From positions 128-12,653 of the forward strand of contig PMCR01000546.1 in assembly GCA_003155465.1 (NCBI GenBank): a stretch of 12,526 nucleotides of DNA, written 5' to 3'. The notes beneath the pieces are model-generated. The model had not been told where the DNA came from, searched no databases, and saw only the letters and a program-made list of their open reading frames with translations. Positions 1 through 7,129 of the stretch are shown piece after piece. Source of the stretch: Myxococcales bacterium. Its GTDB lineage: Bacteria > Myxococcota > Polyangia > Fen-1088. Within the stretch, counting starts at the first letter, position 1, and every line of letters starts with the position of its first letter. The position numbers were made by a program, and so were the translations under genes.

Positions 1-437
1 ATCTCAAGCACGCGGCTACCGCGCCCTACCGCTGCCAACTCGGTCATGAGGGCCACGATGTAGGGTTGGCTGATGGTTTGACCCAGGCCGATGGGCACTG
101 GCCGATCGTAGTAGGCGAGAGGGCGCACGTTCTCGGGCATGAATTCGTGTCGCGGCACCCTGCGCATGGCTGCGAGCACAGCCGCGTTCCTCACCCCGCG
201 CGCCTCGATCTGCTCTTGCACCATCGCCTCGCGCGCGATCCGGGTGGAGTCGCCCTCTGCCACGCTTGCGTCCCGGCCGGGTATCGGGACGGGCAGAGCC
301 TCGGCCTGGCCGCGGGGCGGATGTGTGGCCGCGCAGGCGATCCAGGCCAACACGCTCGCGCCCTGTTTGGCCACGCGCAGGAGCGACCGATTCAGCAATG
401 CCCCTGTGGATCTCGAGATCTTGAAATCGCGTCGCAT
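1..437 (-). CDS. pcm: Protein-L-isoaspartate O-methyltransferase, N-terminal part, cut by the window edge
   Basis: Reading the minus strand from an ATG at 437 gives 145 codons with no stop before the left edge. Residues from about 70 match the PCMT family: MVQEQIEARGV, an AAMRRVPRHEF block, then DRPVPIGLGQTISQPYIVA and the start of SAM-binding motif I (GSRVLE). The family repairs proteins by methylating isoaspartate with S-adenosylmethionine. The catalytic core beyond motif I lies outside the window. The first 60-70 residues are extra compared with the E. coli enzyme: basic residues, then a short hydrophobic stretch (ASVLAWIACAA) and a Pro/Ala-rich linker, so I infer an exported or membrane-tethered form. 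The start at 437 is favoured by GGGGG six bases upstream; an ATG at 443 is in frame. It is divergent from the ATPase gene. Family assignment is firm; export is not. Confidence 0.9.
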   Translation of the reverse strand, partial: MRRDFKISRSTGALLNRSLLRVAKQGASVLAWIACAATHPPRGQAEALPVPIPGRDASVAEGDSTRIAREAMVQEQIEARGVRNAAVLAAMRRVPRHEFMPENVRPLAYYDRPVPIGLGQTISQPYIVALMTELAAVGRGSRVLE

Positions 438-486
438 CGACATCCCCCGGCCGTATCAGGATTCTGAAACCACGCCACCTGGATTT

Positions 487-527
487 CCACGTTGCGCGTG
501 GTCATCTCGAGGGGGCTCCAAGCCCCT
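487..527. repeat. Two adjacent hairpins between divergent genes
   Basis: CCACG (487-491) can pair with CGTGG (497-501). GGGGGCT (511-517) can pair with AGCCCCT (521-527) around a three-base loop, with one G-T pair at its base. They lie between the divergent starts of the methyltransferase (437) and the ATPase (556), so they may sit in a leader or a regulatory site rather than act as terminators. There is no following T-run. Confidence 0.4.
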
Positions 528-555
528 GGACAACCTGGCGCGGGAGTCGGAAGCT

Positions 556-1290
556 GTGCGGGTGCATCTGGCGACCCTGACTATCGTTCACGATCGTTTT
601 CCGACACGCGAGGCGTATCCGTTTCATTTGCCGCTGTTCCAGCAGACCACAACTGTGCCGGTCGATGCGCCGATCACACTGTTCGTGGGGGAGAATGGAT
701 CCGGCAAGTCCACCCTGCTGACCGCCATCGCCCGTCGGGCGGACATCCATATCTGGGAGAACCGGGAGCGCTCGCGCAGTCATTGCAATCCACACGCTGA
801 GTGTCTTTGCGATTGTCTCGATCTGCGCTGGACCGCCGGACCCAAGCCGGGGTCGTTCTTCTCCGCCGAGAACTTTCGTCATTTCGCTGAGCTGGTAGAT
901 GCATGGGCCGCCAGCGATCCCGGCCTCTTCGGCTACTTTGGTGGCGGATCGCTGACCGAGAAATCGCATGGCCAGTGCAACATGGCGTTCTTCGGCAGCC
1001 GCTACGGCGTGGAAGGCCTGTATCTGCTCGACGAGCCCGAAAGCGCTCTTTCGCCTCGGCGACAGATGGAACTGCGAGACATCATCGGCCGGGCCGCCAG
1101 CCACGGCCAAGCGCAGTTCATCGTGGCCACCCACTCCCCCATCTTGCTGTCCTTGCCTGGAGCTCGCATCCTCAGCTTCGATGGTGCTTCTGTGCAGCCG
1201 GTCGCCTTCGAGGACACGGACCATCTCCGCTTCTACCGCGACTTCTTCGCTTCGCTCGCCCACAGGCGGCGGGCCGCACCTGCCGGGTGA
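556..1290 (+). CDS. AAA/ABC-type ATPase, COG3910-like
   Basis: A compact single-domain ATPase of about 244 residues, the usual size for the predicted-ATPase family COG3910. Visible motifs: an N-terminal block (VHDRFPTREAYPFHLP), Walker A GENGSGKST at residues 45-53 (Lys51), a signature-like EKSHGQ near 135-140, Walker B LYLLDEPESALSP near 155-167, and the H-loop His in ATHSP at 193. There is no membrane segment or nuclease domain, so it hydrolyses ATP for an unknown job; ABC ATPases of this shape resemble SMC/RecF-like proteins more than transporters. The frame stays open upstream to 139, but that part is the shadow of the opposite-strand methyltransferase. I place the start at GTG 556, with GGGAG about nine bases upstream; GTG 562 is equally possible. 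Residues 76-87 carry a Cys/His-rich run (HCNPHAECLCDC) whose role is unclear. Confidence 0.85.
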   Translation: MRVHLATLTIVHDRFPTREAYPFHLPLFQQTTTVPVDAPITLFVGENGSGKSTLLTAIARRADIHIWENRERSRSHCNPHAECLCDCLDLRWTAGPKPGSFFSAENFRHFAELVDAWAASDPGLFGYFGGGSLTEKSHGQCNMAFFGSRYGVEGLYLLDEPESALSPRRQMELRDIIGRAASHGQAQFIVATHSPILLSLPGARILSFDGASVQPVAFEDTDHLRFYRDFFASLAHRRRAAPAG

Positions 1291-1516
1291 GTCGGCCAAT
1301 TCGGCTCGCAGCGCCGGAAGTTGCACGGGTAGCCCCGTAGAATTCAAGCCGCTCTCCAGGTCGGGTAGAGAGAGGTACAAGAGTATAATGGGGTACCGTC
1401 AGCATGCTCTCTCGTGATCTCCAGCGATGACCTCAATAGTCCCAACCACTTGCGGGGCGGAGAAAGTTGAACCTGGGGTCGCTGATGGTTCGTCCAGCCG
1501 ATCTAATGGGGAGCTC

Positions 1517-1963
1517 CTAGCAAAATTCATTCTTCAGCCAGGCCTGTGTGGCTTGCGCGAGCGGGCTGGTCGCTCCTGCGCTGGCCACACAGGCGGCAAT
1601 GCGGCCCGGAAGCGCCGTGGGCAGCCGGCGGTACGAATCCAAGCGTGAGGCGGATCGGGGGGCATCCGGAACGACCGCCAACACACGTGTCAAGAATTCC
1701 CGCAGGCCGGACTTGTCGGCCAGATTCGCAAGGGTGGTCTTCTTGCCGAAAATCTCAGTGGTGAGTGCCACCACACCAAGTTGCGGTTCACGGTCGTCGC
1801 TGTCCATCCAGTGCAGGGCTGGGGTCAGCAGACGATCCGATTGACCGGGATGCCCACAGAGTCGCACGCATGCGTCTTGCACTCTCCTGCACACCGGCGC
1901 GCGTTCGTCGGCCCGGAACTCATGCAGGGCAAGCCAGCCTTCCTGCACCGGAGCTTCCTCCAT
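1517..1963 (-). CDS. Hypothetical protein, possibly a gene remnant
   Basis: An open frame of 148 residues from ATG 1963 to TAG 1517. I do not recognise a family. Its codons favour G/C in the third position about as the sure genes do, and the C-terminal half reads like a folded protein (for example VVALTTEIFGKKTTLANLAD). The frame continues open upstream to about 2070 without an ATG, GTG or TTG start, and there is no good ribosome binding site before 1963. It may therefore be a 5'-truncated remnant instead of an intact gene. No neighbour is close enough to suggest an operon. Four conserved-looking Cys in the N-terminal third could bind metal, but this is speculation. Confidence 0.4.
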   Translation of the reverse strand: MEEAPVQEGWLALHEFRADERAPVCRRVQDACVRLCGHPGQSDRLLTPALHWMDSDDREPQLGVVALTTEIFGKKTTLANLADKSGLREFLTRVLAVVPDAPRSASRLDSYRRLPTALPGRIAACVASAGATSPLAQATQAWLKNEFC

Positions 1964-2168
1964 GATTTCAACGCTGCCGCTACTGCGTATATGAAACTCG
2001 GGAATGTCTCCGTACGCACCGTACGCAGCTGTACTGGATCTCGTCCGGTTTGTCCGATAAGATCCACTTTGTCAGCCGGCGGCCCTCATACTCGGTGCTT
2101 CGATGGCTTACTCCCCATCACCTCGATGTTCCAGTCCTCGTGACGGCTATTGCCTGCAGCAGGCCTGC

Positions 2169-4061
2169 ATGCGCTGGACAATGTGGCTCGCGATCGTCTG
2201 GTTGGGTCTCGGCTGTACGAAATCGACGGTGATGGGCCAGAATGGCTACCCCGACAGCGGAGGCCTCGGCAGGGCAGATGCCGGCGTCGATGCCGCCGTC
2301 CAAGTGCTACTACTGTCCGACGCCCGGCCGGGCGACGCGGTTCCAGTGGAGGACATCGCCTGCCACCGCTCCGTGACCCTGAGGGGCGTGTCCATCACGC
2401 GCCCCGTCCCGTTCGATGTCGTCATCGTCGCCGACAACTCCGACAGCCTGAGCTGGTCGCGCGACAGCCTGGCGTCCGGCCTGAAGAACCTGCTTGCGCT
2501 CGTGCACGGCTACGAGGCGCGCTTCTTCGTGGTGACTACCACCCAGTACGGCGCCTCCAGCCAGGCAGCGGTTTCGCCCATCACAGGCAAGGATCTGGTC
2601 AGCTGGCGAGACTCCGTCTCAGGCGTGCCCTACGTGAATGCGGTGACCACGTACAATCAGGAGTGCGTCGACGGCAGCGGGGCGCCCACGACGTGCCCGA
2701 AGGCGCCCCAGACGCTTACCGACAGCTGGAAGGTGACGGGCACGTGGCAGTTCCAGTTGCCTCCGCCCGTCGCCCAGATCACCTCCGCGATGGACGACGC
2801 CGAACTTGGCGTGCAGCAGAAGCGCATTGGCGACGCAGTCCTGGCGCTCGGCGGCGGCGGCTCGCAACAGGAACAGCCGATCTGTACTCTGCTTCGCTTC
2901 ATCGGCCAGAGCCCCTGGGTGCTGCCCAAGCACGTCGTGTTCGTCGTGCTCTCCGACGAGGACGACACCAGCCCGCCAGACGTGTGCCTCGCCAGCTACG
3001 AGGCCAATCAGCAGGCAGGCGGGGGATCCAGCGGAGAGATGCTGTGCGACAGCAATTGCCCCTCCTACGTGTACGTGACCCAAAGACCGAACGAGGAGGA
3101 GCACCTCGACTTCACCTGCGTGCCCGTCGACGACAAGGGGACGGCGCACCCGGAGCGCGCCACTACGAAGTCGTTGGTCTCGAAGCCGATCGCCCAATGC
3201 GGGGGAGCGGCGACGGTGGCCTGTGCCGACGCGGACCTCACCAAGGCGGGCATCGAGTGCGGCGCGGGGACGGTGGTACAGAACTGTACGCGCACATGCG
3301 CGGTCGGCACGGGCACCCTCCAGTGCAACCTGAGGCGGCCCGACAACAAGACCGACATTTGCACCCAGCCCTTCGATCAAGCCGGCGTTCACTACGCGAA
3401 CCTAGCCGATTTTTGTTCGCGCTCGAATGGCCCGGGTTGGGGGAAGTGTGATGTGCTAGGTCTGATGCCCAGCAATGCGGACGGCGGCACCACTGCCTCC
3501 TACTCGGAACACAAGAATCCGCTCGTCTCCGCACAAAGCCCGGCGGAGATGATCCAGACATTCAAGAACAGCGCCGACCGCCTCATCGGAAAGGGCAACT
3601 ATTCGATCGAGGCGATCGTGCTGGATCCCGCGTTCAGCTGCCCGCTGAATCCGGGCCAGAGCTACGCGCCCAACCTGCGCTCGCTCGCCAGCAGCGCGAG
3701 CGACGTCTTTGCGCTCTGCGAGGACTACGCGCCCGCGATCGAGCGCATCGCGACCTTCGCCGACTACTTGATCCAGACCACGTTCCCCCTTGATCTCGAC
3801 GCGTACGAGGCTATCGACTCGGTCGTCGTGACCAACAAGCAGGGCCTGCAGCGCACGGTGGCGGCCGCCAGCTACACCTACGATCGGGCGGCGAAACTCC
3901 TGCGCTTCAACGTCGGCGTGCTGACCGCGCAGGACGAGTCGCTTGCCGTGAACGTCGCCCGCTACTGCGAGATGATCGCGGTGAACGACAACCTCATTCC
4001 TACCTTCTGTCCCTCGCCAAGCCGTCATCCGGGAGCTGTCGGCCTGCATTTTGGCGGATAG
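2169..4061 (+). CDS. Cys-rich lipoprotein with von Willebrand factor A-like domain
   Basis: I start the protein at ATG 2169 (630 residues), because this places a signal peptide (MRWTMWLAIVWLGLGC) at the N-terminus, with AGCAGG five bases upstream. The open frame also runs to ATG 2103, which would bury the signal. Cys16 is a plausible lipidation site, though the lipobox (GLGC) is not ideal. A Gly/Asp/Ala-rich linker follows to about residue 60. The vWA-like part begins with FDVVIVADNSDS, holding the MIDAS-type Asp-x-Ser-x-Ser at residues 89-93. A second acidic strand, VVFVVLSDEDD, lies in the middle. About 21 further Cys are spread over the protein, which suggests disulfides outside the cytoplasm. 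vWA domains bind protein partners through a divalent metal; partner and role are unknown. It converges with the repeat lipoprotein on the other strand, 235 bases away. Confidence 0.85.
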   Translation: MRWTMWLAIVWLGLGCTKSTVMGQNGYPDSGGLGRADAGVDAAVQVLLLSDARPGDAVPVEDIACHRSVTLRGVSITRPVPFDVVIVADNSDSLSWSRDSLASGLKNLLALVHGYEARFFVVTTTQYGASSQAAVSPITGKDLVSWRDSVSGVPYVNAVTTYNQECVDGSGAPTTCPKAPQTLTDSWKVTGTWQFQLPPPVAQITSAMDDAELGVQQKRIGDAVLALGGGGSQQEQPICTLLRFIGQSPWVLPKHVVFVVLSDEDDTSPPDVCLASYEANQQAGGGSSGEMLCDSNCPSYVYVTQRPNEEEHLDFTCVPVDDKGTAHPERATTKSLVSKPIAQCGGAATVACADADLTKAGIECGAGTVVQNCTRTCAVGTGTLQCNLRRPDNKTDICTQPFDQAGVHYANLADFCSRSNGPGWGKCDVLGLMPSNADGGTTASYSEHKNPLVSAQSPAEMIQTFKNSADRLIGKGNYSIEAIVLDPAFSCPLNPGQSYAPNLRSLASSASDVFALCEDYAPAIERIATFADYLIQTTFPLDLDAYEAIDSVVVTNKQGLQRTVAAASYTYDRAAKLLRFNVGVLTAQDESLAVNVARYCEMIAVNDNLIPTFCPSPSRHPGAVGLHFGG

Positions 4062-4296
4062 ACGGGGGAAGATTGGTTGTCGCGCGCCAGCCCAGGCGCC
4101 AGTCGCGGTGCTATCGCCGTCCGAGCGGCGGTGATTTCGTCCAGCGCACAGAGGTCGCCCATCCACGTCCGTGTCGGCCGGTGGAGACTTGCGGGCGGTC
4201 AGGCCGCGAGACGTTCGTAGCGATGGTGGAGTCCACCGACTTCGGGCAGCTCCACAATTTCACTCGGTCGGTCGAACCGTTCGGTGCTCTAGTGCC

Positions 4297-6735
4297 TCAC
4301 TGTGCCGGCCGGAGGTCAACGCCCCAGCAGACCACGCGATAGTCTCGACCAATGGCACAGGTGGTGTAGCCCACATCGCAGGTGGCGGCAACCGAGAGGA
4401 AACTTCCACTCGGCGGGGTTGCCTGGCCATGGTCGTTCGCTCCCCAGCAGGCCACCGAACCATCAGTCTTCACTCCGCACGTGTAGTCCCGCCCAGCGGC
4501 AACCGAGAGGAAGCTCCCACTCGGCGGGCTCGCCTGGCCATCGGAGTTCGAACCCCAACAGACGACCGAACTGTCGGCCTTCACTCCACAGGTGTGACCG
4601 CTACCCGCGGACACCGATAGGAAATTCCCACTTGGCGGGCTTGTCTCGCCATCGTCGTTCAAGCCCCAGCACGCGACCGAACCCTCTGTCCTTACTCCGC
4701 AGGAGTGAGCTGCCCCAGCGGAAATCGTGGCGAAGCTTCCACTCGGCGGGGTTGCCTGGCCGAAGTCGTTCCGTCCCCAGCATGCCACCCTTCCGTCGGT
4801 CCTCGCTCCGCATGCGTGATCTTGACCAGCCGCGACCGAAGCGAAGCCTCCGCTCGGCGGGGTTGTCTGGCCGAAGTCGTTCGATCCCCAGCAGGCCACC
4901 GTTCCGTCAGACGTCACTCCGCACGTGTAGGCGGTCCCGGCGGAAACCGCAACGAAACTTCCGCTTGGCGGTGTCGCCTGGCCGATGTCGTTCCATCCCC
5001 AGCAGGCCACGGGACCGTCGGACCTTAGTCCGCAGGTGTGATTCATCCCAACCGAAACCGAGACGAAGGTTCCACTCGGCGGTGTCGCCTTGCCAGACCC
5101 GTCCGATCCCCAGCAGGCCGCCGAACCGTCTGTCTTCACTCCGCACGTGTAGTCGTACCCCGCGGAAAGCGAAACGAAGCCTCCGCTTGGCGGTGTCGCC
5201 TGGCCCTGGTCGTTGCGTCCCCAGCAGGCCACCATTCCATCTGTCTTCACTCCGCACGCGTGATATTGCCCAGCTGAAACCGAAACGAAGCTTCCACTCG
5301 GTGGGGTAGCCCGGCCATCGCCGTTGTTCCCCCAGCAGGCCACCGAACTGTCCGACTTCAGTCCGCACGTGAAACCGCCTCCGGTGGAAACCGAAACGAA
5401 GCTACCCGCCGGCGGGGTTGCGTTGCCGTCGTAGTTGGTTCCCCAGCAGGCCACCGAACCGTCGGTCTTCACTCCGCAGGTGTAATCGCCCCCTGCGGAA
5501 ACCAAGGCGAAGGCTCCACTCGGCGGAGTCGCCTGGCCATAGGCGTTCGATCCCCAGCAGGCCACCGAACCAGCGGCTTTGACTCCGCAGGTGTGATCGT
5601 ACCCGGCGGAGACTGAGACGAACGTTCCACTTGGAGCGGTGGACCGGCCATTGTCGTCCAATCCCCAGCAGGCCACCGAACCGTCGGTCTTGACTCCGCA
5701 GGTGTGATTGAACCCAGCGGAAACCGAGACAAAGCCCCCACTCGGGGCTGTCGCCATGCCATCGTCGCTTGATCCCCAGCAGGCCACTGAATTGTCCGAT
5801 TTGATTGCGCACGTGTGATAATACCCTGTGGACACGGACAGGGTCGTTTGTTCGCAATCCGTCCCCCATGTGCCCGCGGGACAATCGCACACCGCGGAGG
5901 CGTTGCCGATCGTCACCAGCGTGCCTCCGTGTTGGCATGAACCTGCGGTGGTACACTGTGGGGCGTTTTCGGTTGTGCTGCTCTGCCCTGGCGGACACGG
6001 AGCGCAGACTCGATCTGCCTCTGGTCTCCCTTCGCCCTTGACGTATTGCCCAGGCTGGCAGTTGGCAAAGGGCGCGCAGGCAGCAGCATTCGCGTCGGTG
6101 CTGAACGTGTCCGCCGAGCACGCGGCGCAAGTGCGATCGCTCGTGGCCGAGCCTTGACGGGTGATATACTGGCCGGCGCGGCACTCGGCAAGGGGCACGC
6201 AGGTTGTGGCGTTGGCTTTGTCGCTGAACTGGCCGCTGGGGCAAGGTGCGCAGACGCGATCTCGTGATGGGCTGCCTTCCACCGACAGGCGCTGCCCAGG
6301 CTGGCAGTTGGCAAAAGGTGAGCAGGCAAAAGCGTTGGCATCGGTGCTGAACGTGTCTGCCGAGCACGCGGCGCAAGTGCGATCGCTCGTGGCCGAGCCT
6401 TGACGGGTGACATACTGGCCGGCGCGGCACTCGGTAAGGGGTGCGCAGTGACCTGGGCTGGCAGAAACGCGAAAGCTGCCCACTGGGCACGTCTGCGTCT
6501 CTCCGTCTTGTTCCGCGCTTGCGTCGCCAGCGTGTATGCTTCCGCCGTCCTGTCTGCCTACCGCGCTGTCGGCTCCGCTGTCATTGCCGCGCCCGATCGC
6601 TGCGTCTGAAGGCGGTGTTCTGCCGCCGCACCCTGCCAGCAGCTGCGAGAACGCTGCTGATGTGAGTAGACACCAGAGTCTCCATCGATTCGAGAGGCCA
6701 CCATTTCCGACGACGGAGGAGGTCGTAACGAGCAT
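4297..6735 (-). CDS. Lipoprotein with Cys-rich/EGF-like modules and 14 RCC1-like propeller repeats
   Basis: An 812-residue predicted lipoprotein. Residues 1-36 form a signal peptide with a canonical lipobox (LLAGC, Cys36). A Gly/Asp/Ser linker runs to about 80. Residues 83-265 hold Cys-rich modules of TNFR/ephrin-receptor type (CxxCxxGxF, DRTCAACSADTFS), with one module nearly duplicated. Residues 267-295 form an EGF-like motif (CQHGG, then CDCPAGTWGTDCE). From 298 to the end come thirteen 37-residue repeats of the form FVSVSAGxxHTCGVKxDGSVACWG...PPSG, and a variant fourteenth. Repeats of this kind (RCC1/BLIP-II) fold as blades of seven-bladed beta-propellers that bind proteins. Each repeat has two Cys ten residues apart, probably a disulfide. 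It is probably an outer-membrane or surface binding protein; the ligand is unknown. ATG 6735 is the only good start, and its ribosome binding site is weak. Confidence 0.9.
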   Translation of the reverse strand: MLVTTSSVVGNGGLSNRWRLWCLLTSAAFSQLLAGCGGRTPPSDAAIGRGNDSGADSAVGRQDGGSIHAGDASAEQDGETQTCPVGSFRVSASPGHCAPLTECRAGQYVTRQGSATSDRTCAACSADTFSTDANAFACSPFANCQPGQRLSVEGSPSRDRVCAPCPSGQFSDKANATTCVPLAECRAGQYITRQGSATSDRTCAACSADTFSTDANAAACAPFANCQPGQYVKGEGRPEADRVCAPCPPGQSSTTENAPQCTTAGSCQHGGTLVTIGNASAVCDCPAGTWGTDCEQTTLSVSTGYYHTCAIKSDNSVACWGSSDDGMATAPSGGFVSVSAGFNHTCGVKTDGSVACWGLDDNGRSTAPSGTFVSVSAGYDHTCGVKAAGSVACWGSNAYGQATPPSGAFALVSAGGDYTCGVKTDGSVACWGTNYDGNATPPAGSFVSVSTGGGFTCGLKSDSSVACWGNNGDGRATPPSGSFVSVSAGQYHACGVKTDGMVACWGRNDQGQATPPSGGFVSLSAGYDYTCGVKTDGSAACWGSDGSGKATPPSGTFVSVSVGMNHTCGLRSDGPVACWGWNDIGQATPPSGSFVAVSAGTAYTCGVTSDGTVACWGSNDFGQTTPPSGGFASVAAGQDHACGARTDGRVACWGRNDFGQATPPSGSFATISAGAAHSCGVRTEGSVACWGLNDDGETSPPSGNFLSVSAGSGHTCGVKADSSVVCWGSNSDGQASPPSGSFLSVAAGRDYTCGVKTDGSVACWGANDHGQATPPSGSFLSVAATCDVGYTTCAIGRDYRVVCWGVDLRPAQ
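4300..5844 (-). repeat. 111-bp tandem repeats encoding propeller blades
   Basis: Thirteen copies of a 111-base unit (37 codons) occupy 4402-5844, and a divergent terminal copy lies at 4300-4401. In the DNA the unit shows as a recurring CCCCAGCAGGCCACCGAACC-like string on the plus strand every 111 bases. Copies differ mostly at the variable blade positions (GxxH and the residues after CWG). The spacing is exact with no indels except three extra residues in the last copy. Fourteen blades fit two seven-bladed propellers. Confidence 0.95.
6043..6189 (-). repeat. Cys-rich module, copy 2 of a 246-bp offset duplication
   Basis: This segment encodes residues 183-231 (AECRAGQYITRQGSATSD, then the SADTFSTDANA block to CQPGQ). 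It matches the segment at 6289-6432 at an offset of 246 bases (82 codons), with only a few substitutions, many of them silent. It is a recent-looking internal duplication inside the lipoprotein gene. Confidence 0.9.
6289..6435 (-). repeat. Cys-rich module, copy 1 of a 246-bp offset duplication
   Basis: It encodes residues 101-149 (TECRAGQYVTRQGSATSD to CQPGQ), partner of the segment at 6043-6189. The two copies bracket a less similar Cys module (residues 150-182), so the duplicated unit spans about 82 residues. Confidence 0.9.
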
Positions 6736-6828
6736 GCGGGGCAGTTTACTCCATCCCGCGCCGGTCAGGGTGCCGTCAGTTCGGCCGATCTCAGCCCCCG
6801 GCAGATTCGGCGGAAGGCGTGCGTGGGA

Positions 6829-7100
6829 TCACGTGACCACCAGTGTGCCCAGAGGCATGTGTCGGTATTCGGGCGCGAGCACCATCACCTTGACGGTGGC
6901 CACTTCTGCGGCCGTGAGCTTGCCAGGGCTGGGGTGATCGAGCTTCGCAACCGCATCGAAGCACTGTTGGCGATCCTGATCGAGCGGCTCACTGGTGACG
7001 ACCGGGCGCAAGACACGCCGTTGCCAGGTAGATACCATGGAGCGAGGGATCGCAATGTGCCTGACCGCTTGGCGAACCACAGGGGGCGGATCGAATAATG
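6829..7100 (-). pseudogene. Transposase/integrase remnant
   Basis: The minus-strand frame ending at TGA 6829 reads like pieces of an integrase-type transposase. A helix-turn-helix-like N-terminal part (VRQAVRHIAIPRSMVSTWQRR, shown here to 20: VRQAVRHIAIPRSMVSTWQR) is followed by VVTSEPLDQDRQQ. The frame then jumps to a region typical of the middle of the family, LTAAEVATVKVMVLAPEYRH and MPLGTL, and stops. From memory of related myxobacterial elements, a few hundred residues between and after these blocks are missing, including the DDE catalytic core. The part upstream of about 7100 in the same frame is the shadow of the coiled-coil gene. I see no terminal inverted repeats. I infer an internally deleted, non-functional copy; the assignment rests on recognised motifs, not on a search. 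Confidence 0.55.
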
Positions 7101-7129
7101 GCACCCGACGACAAGAAGCGTCGTTGCGG

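Noticed and set aside
139..555. Upstream extension of the ATPase frame
   Set aside because: It is the antisense of the conserved methyltransferase, is Arg/Ser/Pro-rich, and the ATPase family begins near residue 556-562.
502..1380. Long minus-strand frame over the ATPase
   Set aside because: It lies opposite a gene with intact Walker motifs and shows no domain of its own.
1384..1389. Perfect TATAAT on the plus strand
   Set aside because: No -35 box at 16-18 bases upstream and no gene downstream on this strand.
2619..3392. 257-residue minus-strand frame opposite the vWA gene
   Set aside because: No recognisable domain, and the plus strand holds a signal peptide and MIDAS motif.
2150..3451. 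433-residue plus-strand frame inside the vWA gene
   Set aside because: Arg-rich shadow typical of a +1 frame in high-GC DNA.
4111..4130. Hairpin ATCGCCG/CGGCGGT between the convergent lipoproteins as a terminator
   Set aside because: Short stem with a G-T pair and no T-run on either side; not enough to call.
4302..5309. 335-residue plus-strand repeat frame
   Set aside because: It is the antisense of the 111-base blade repeats, giving an artificial Arg/Ser repeat.
4402..5844. Regular repeats as a CRISPR array
   Set aside because: The period is 111 bases with no short repeat/unique spacer alternation, and the repeats code for protein blades.
5402..6490. 362-residue minus-strand frame overlapping the lipoprotein
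   Set aside because: Shifted-frame copy of the same repeats; the correct frame has the lipobox and Cys patterns.
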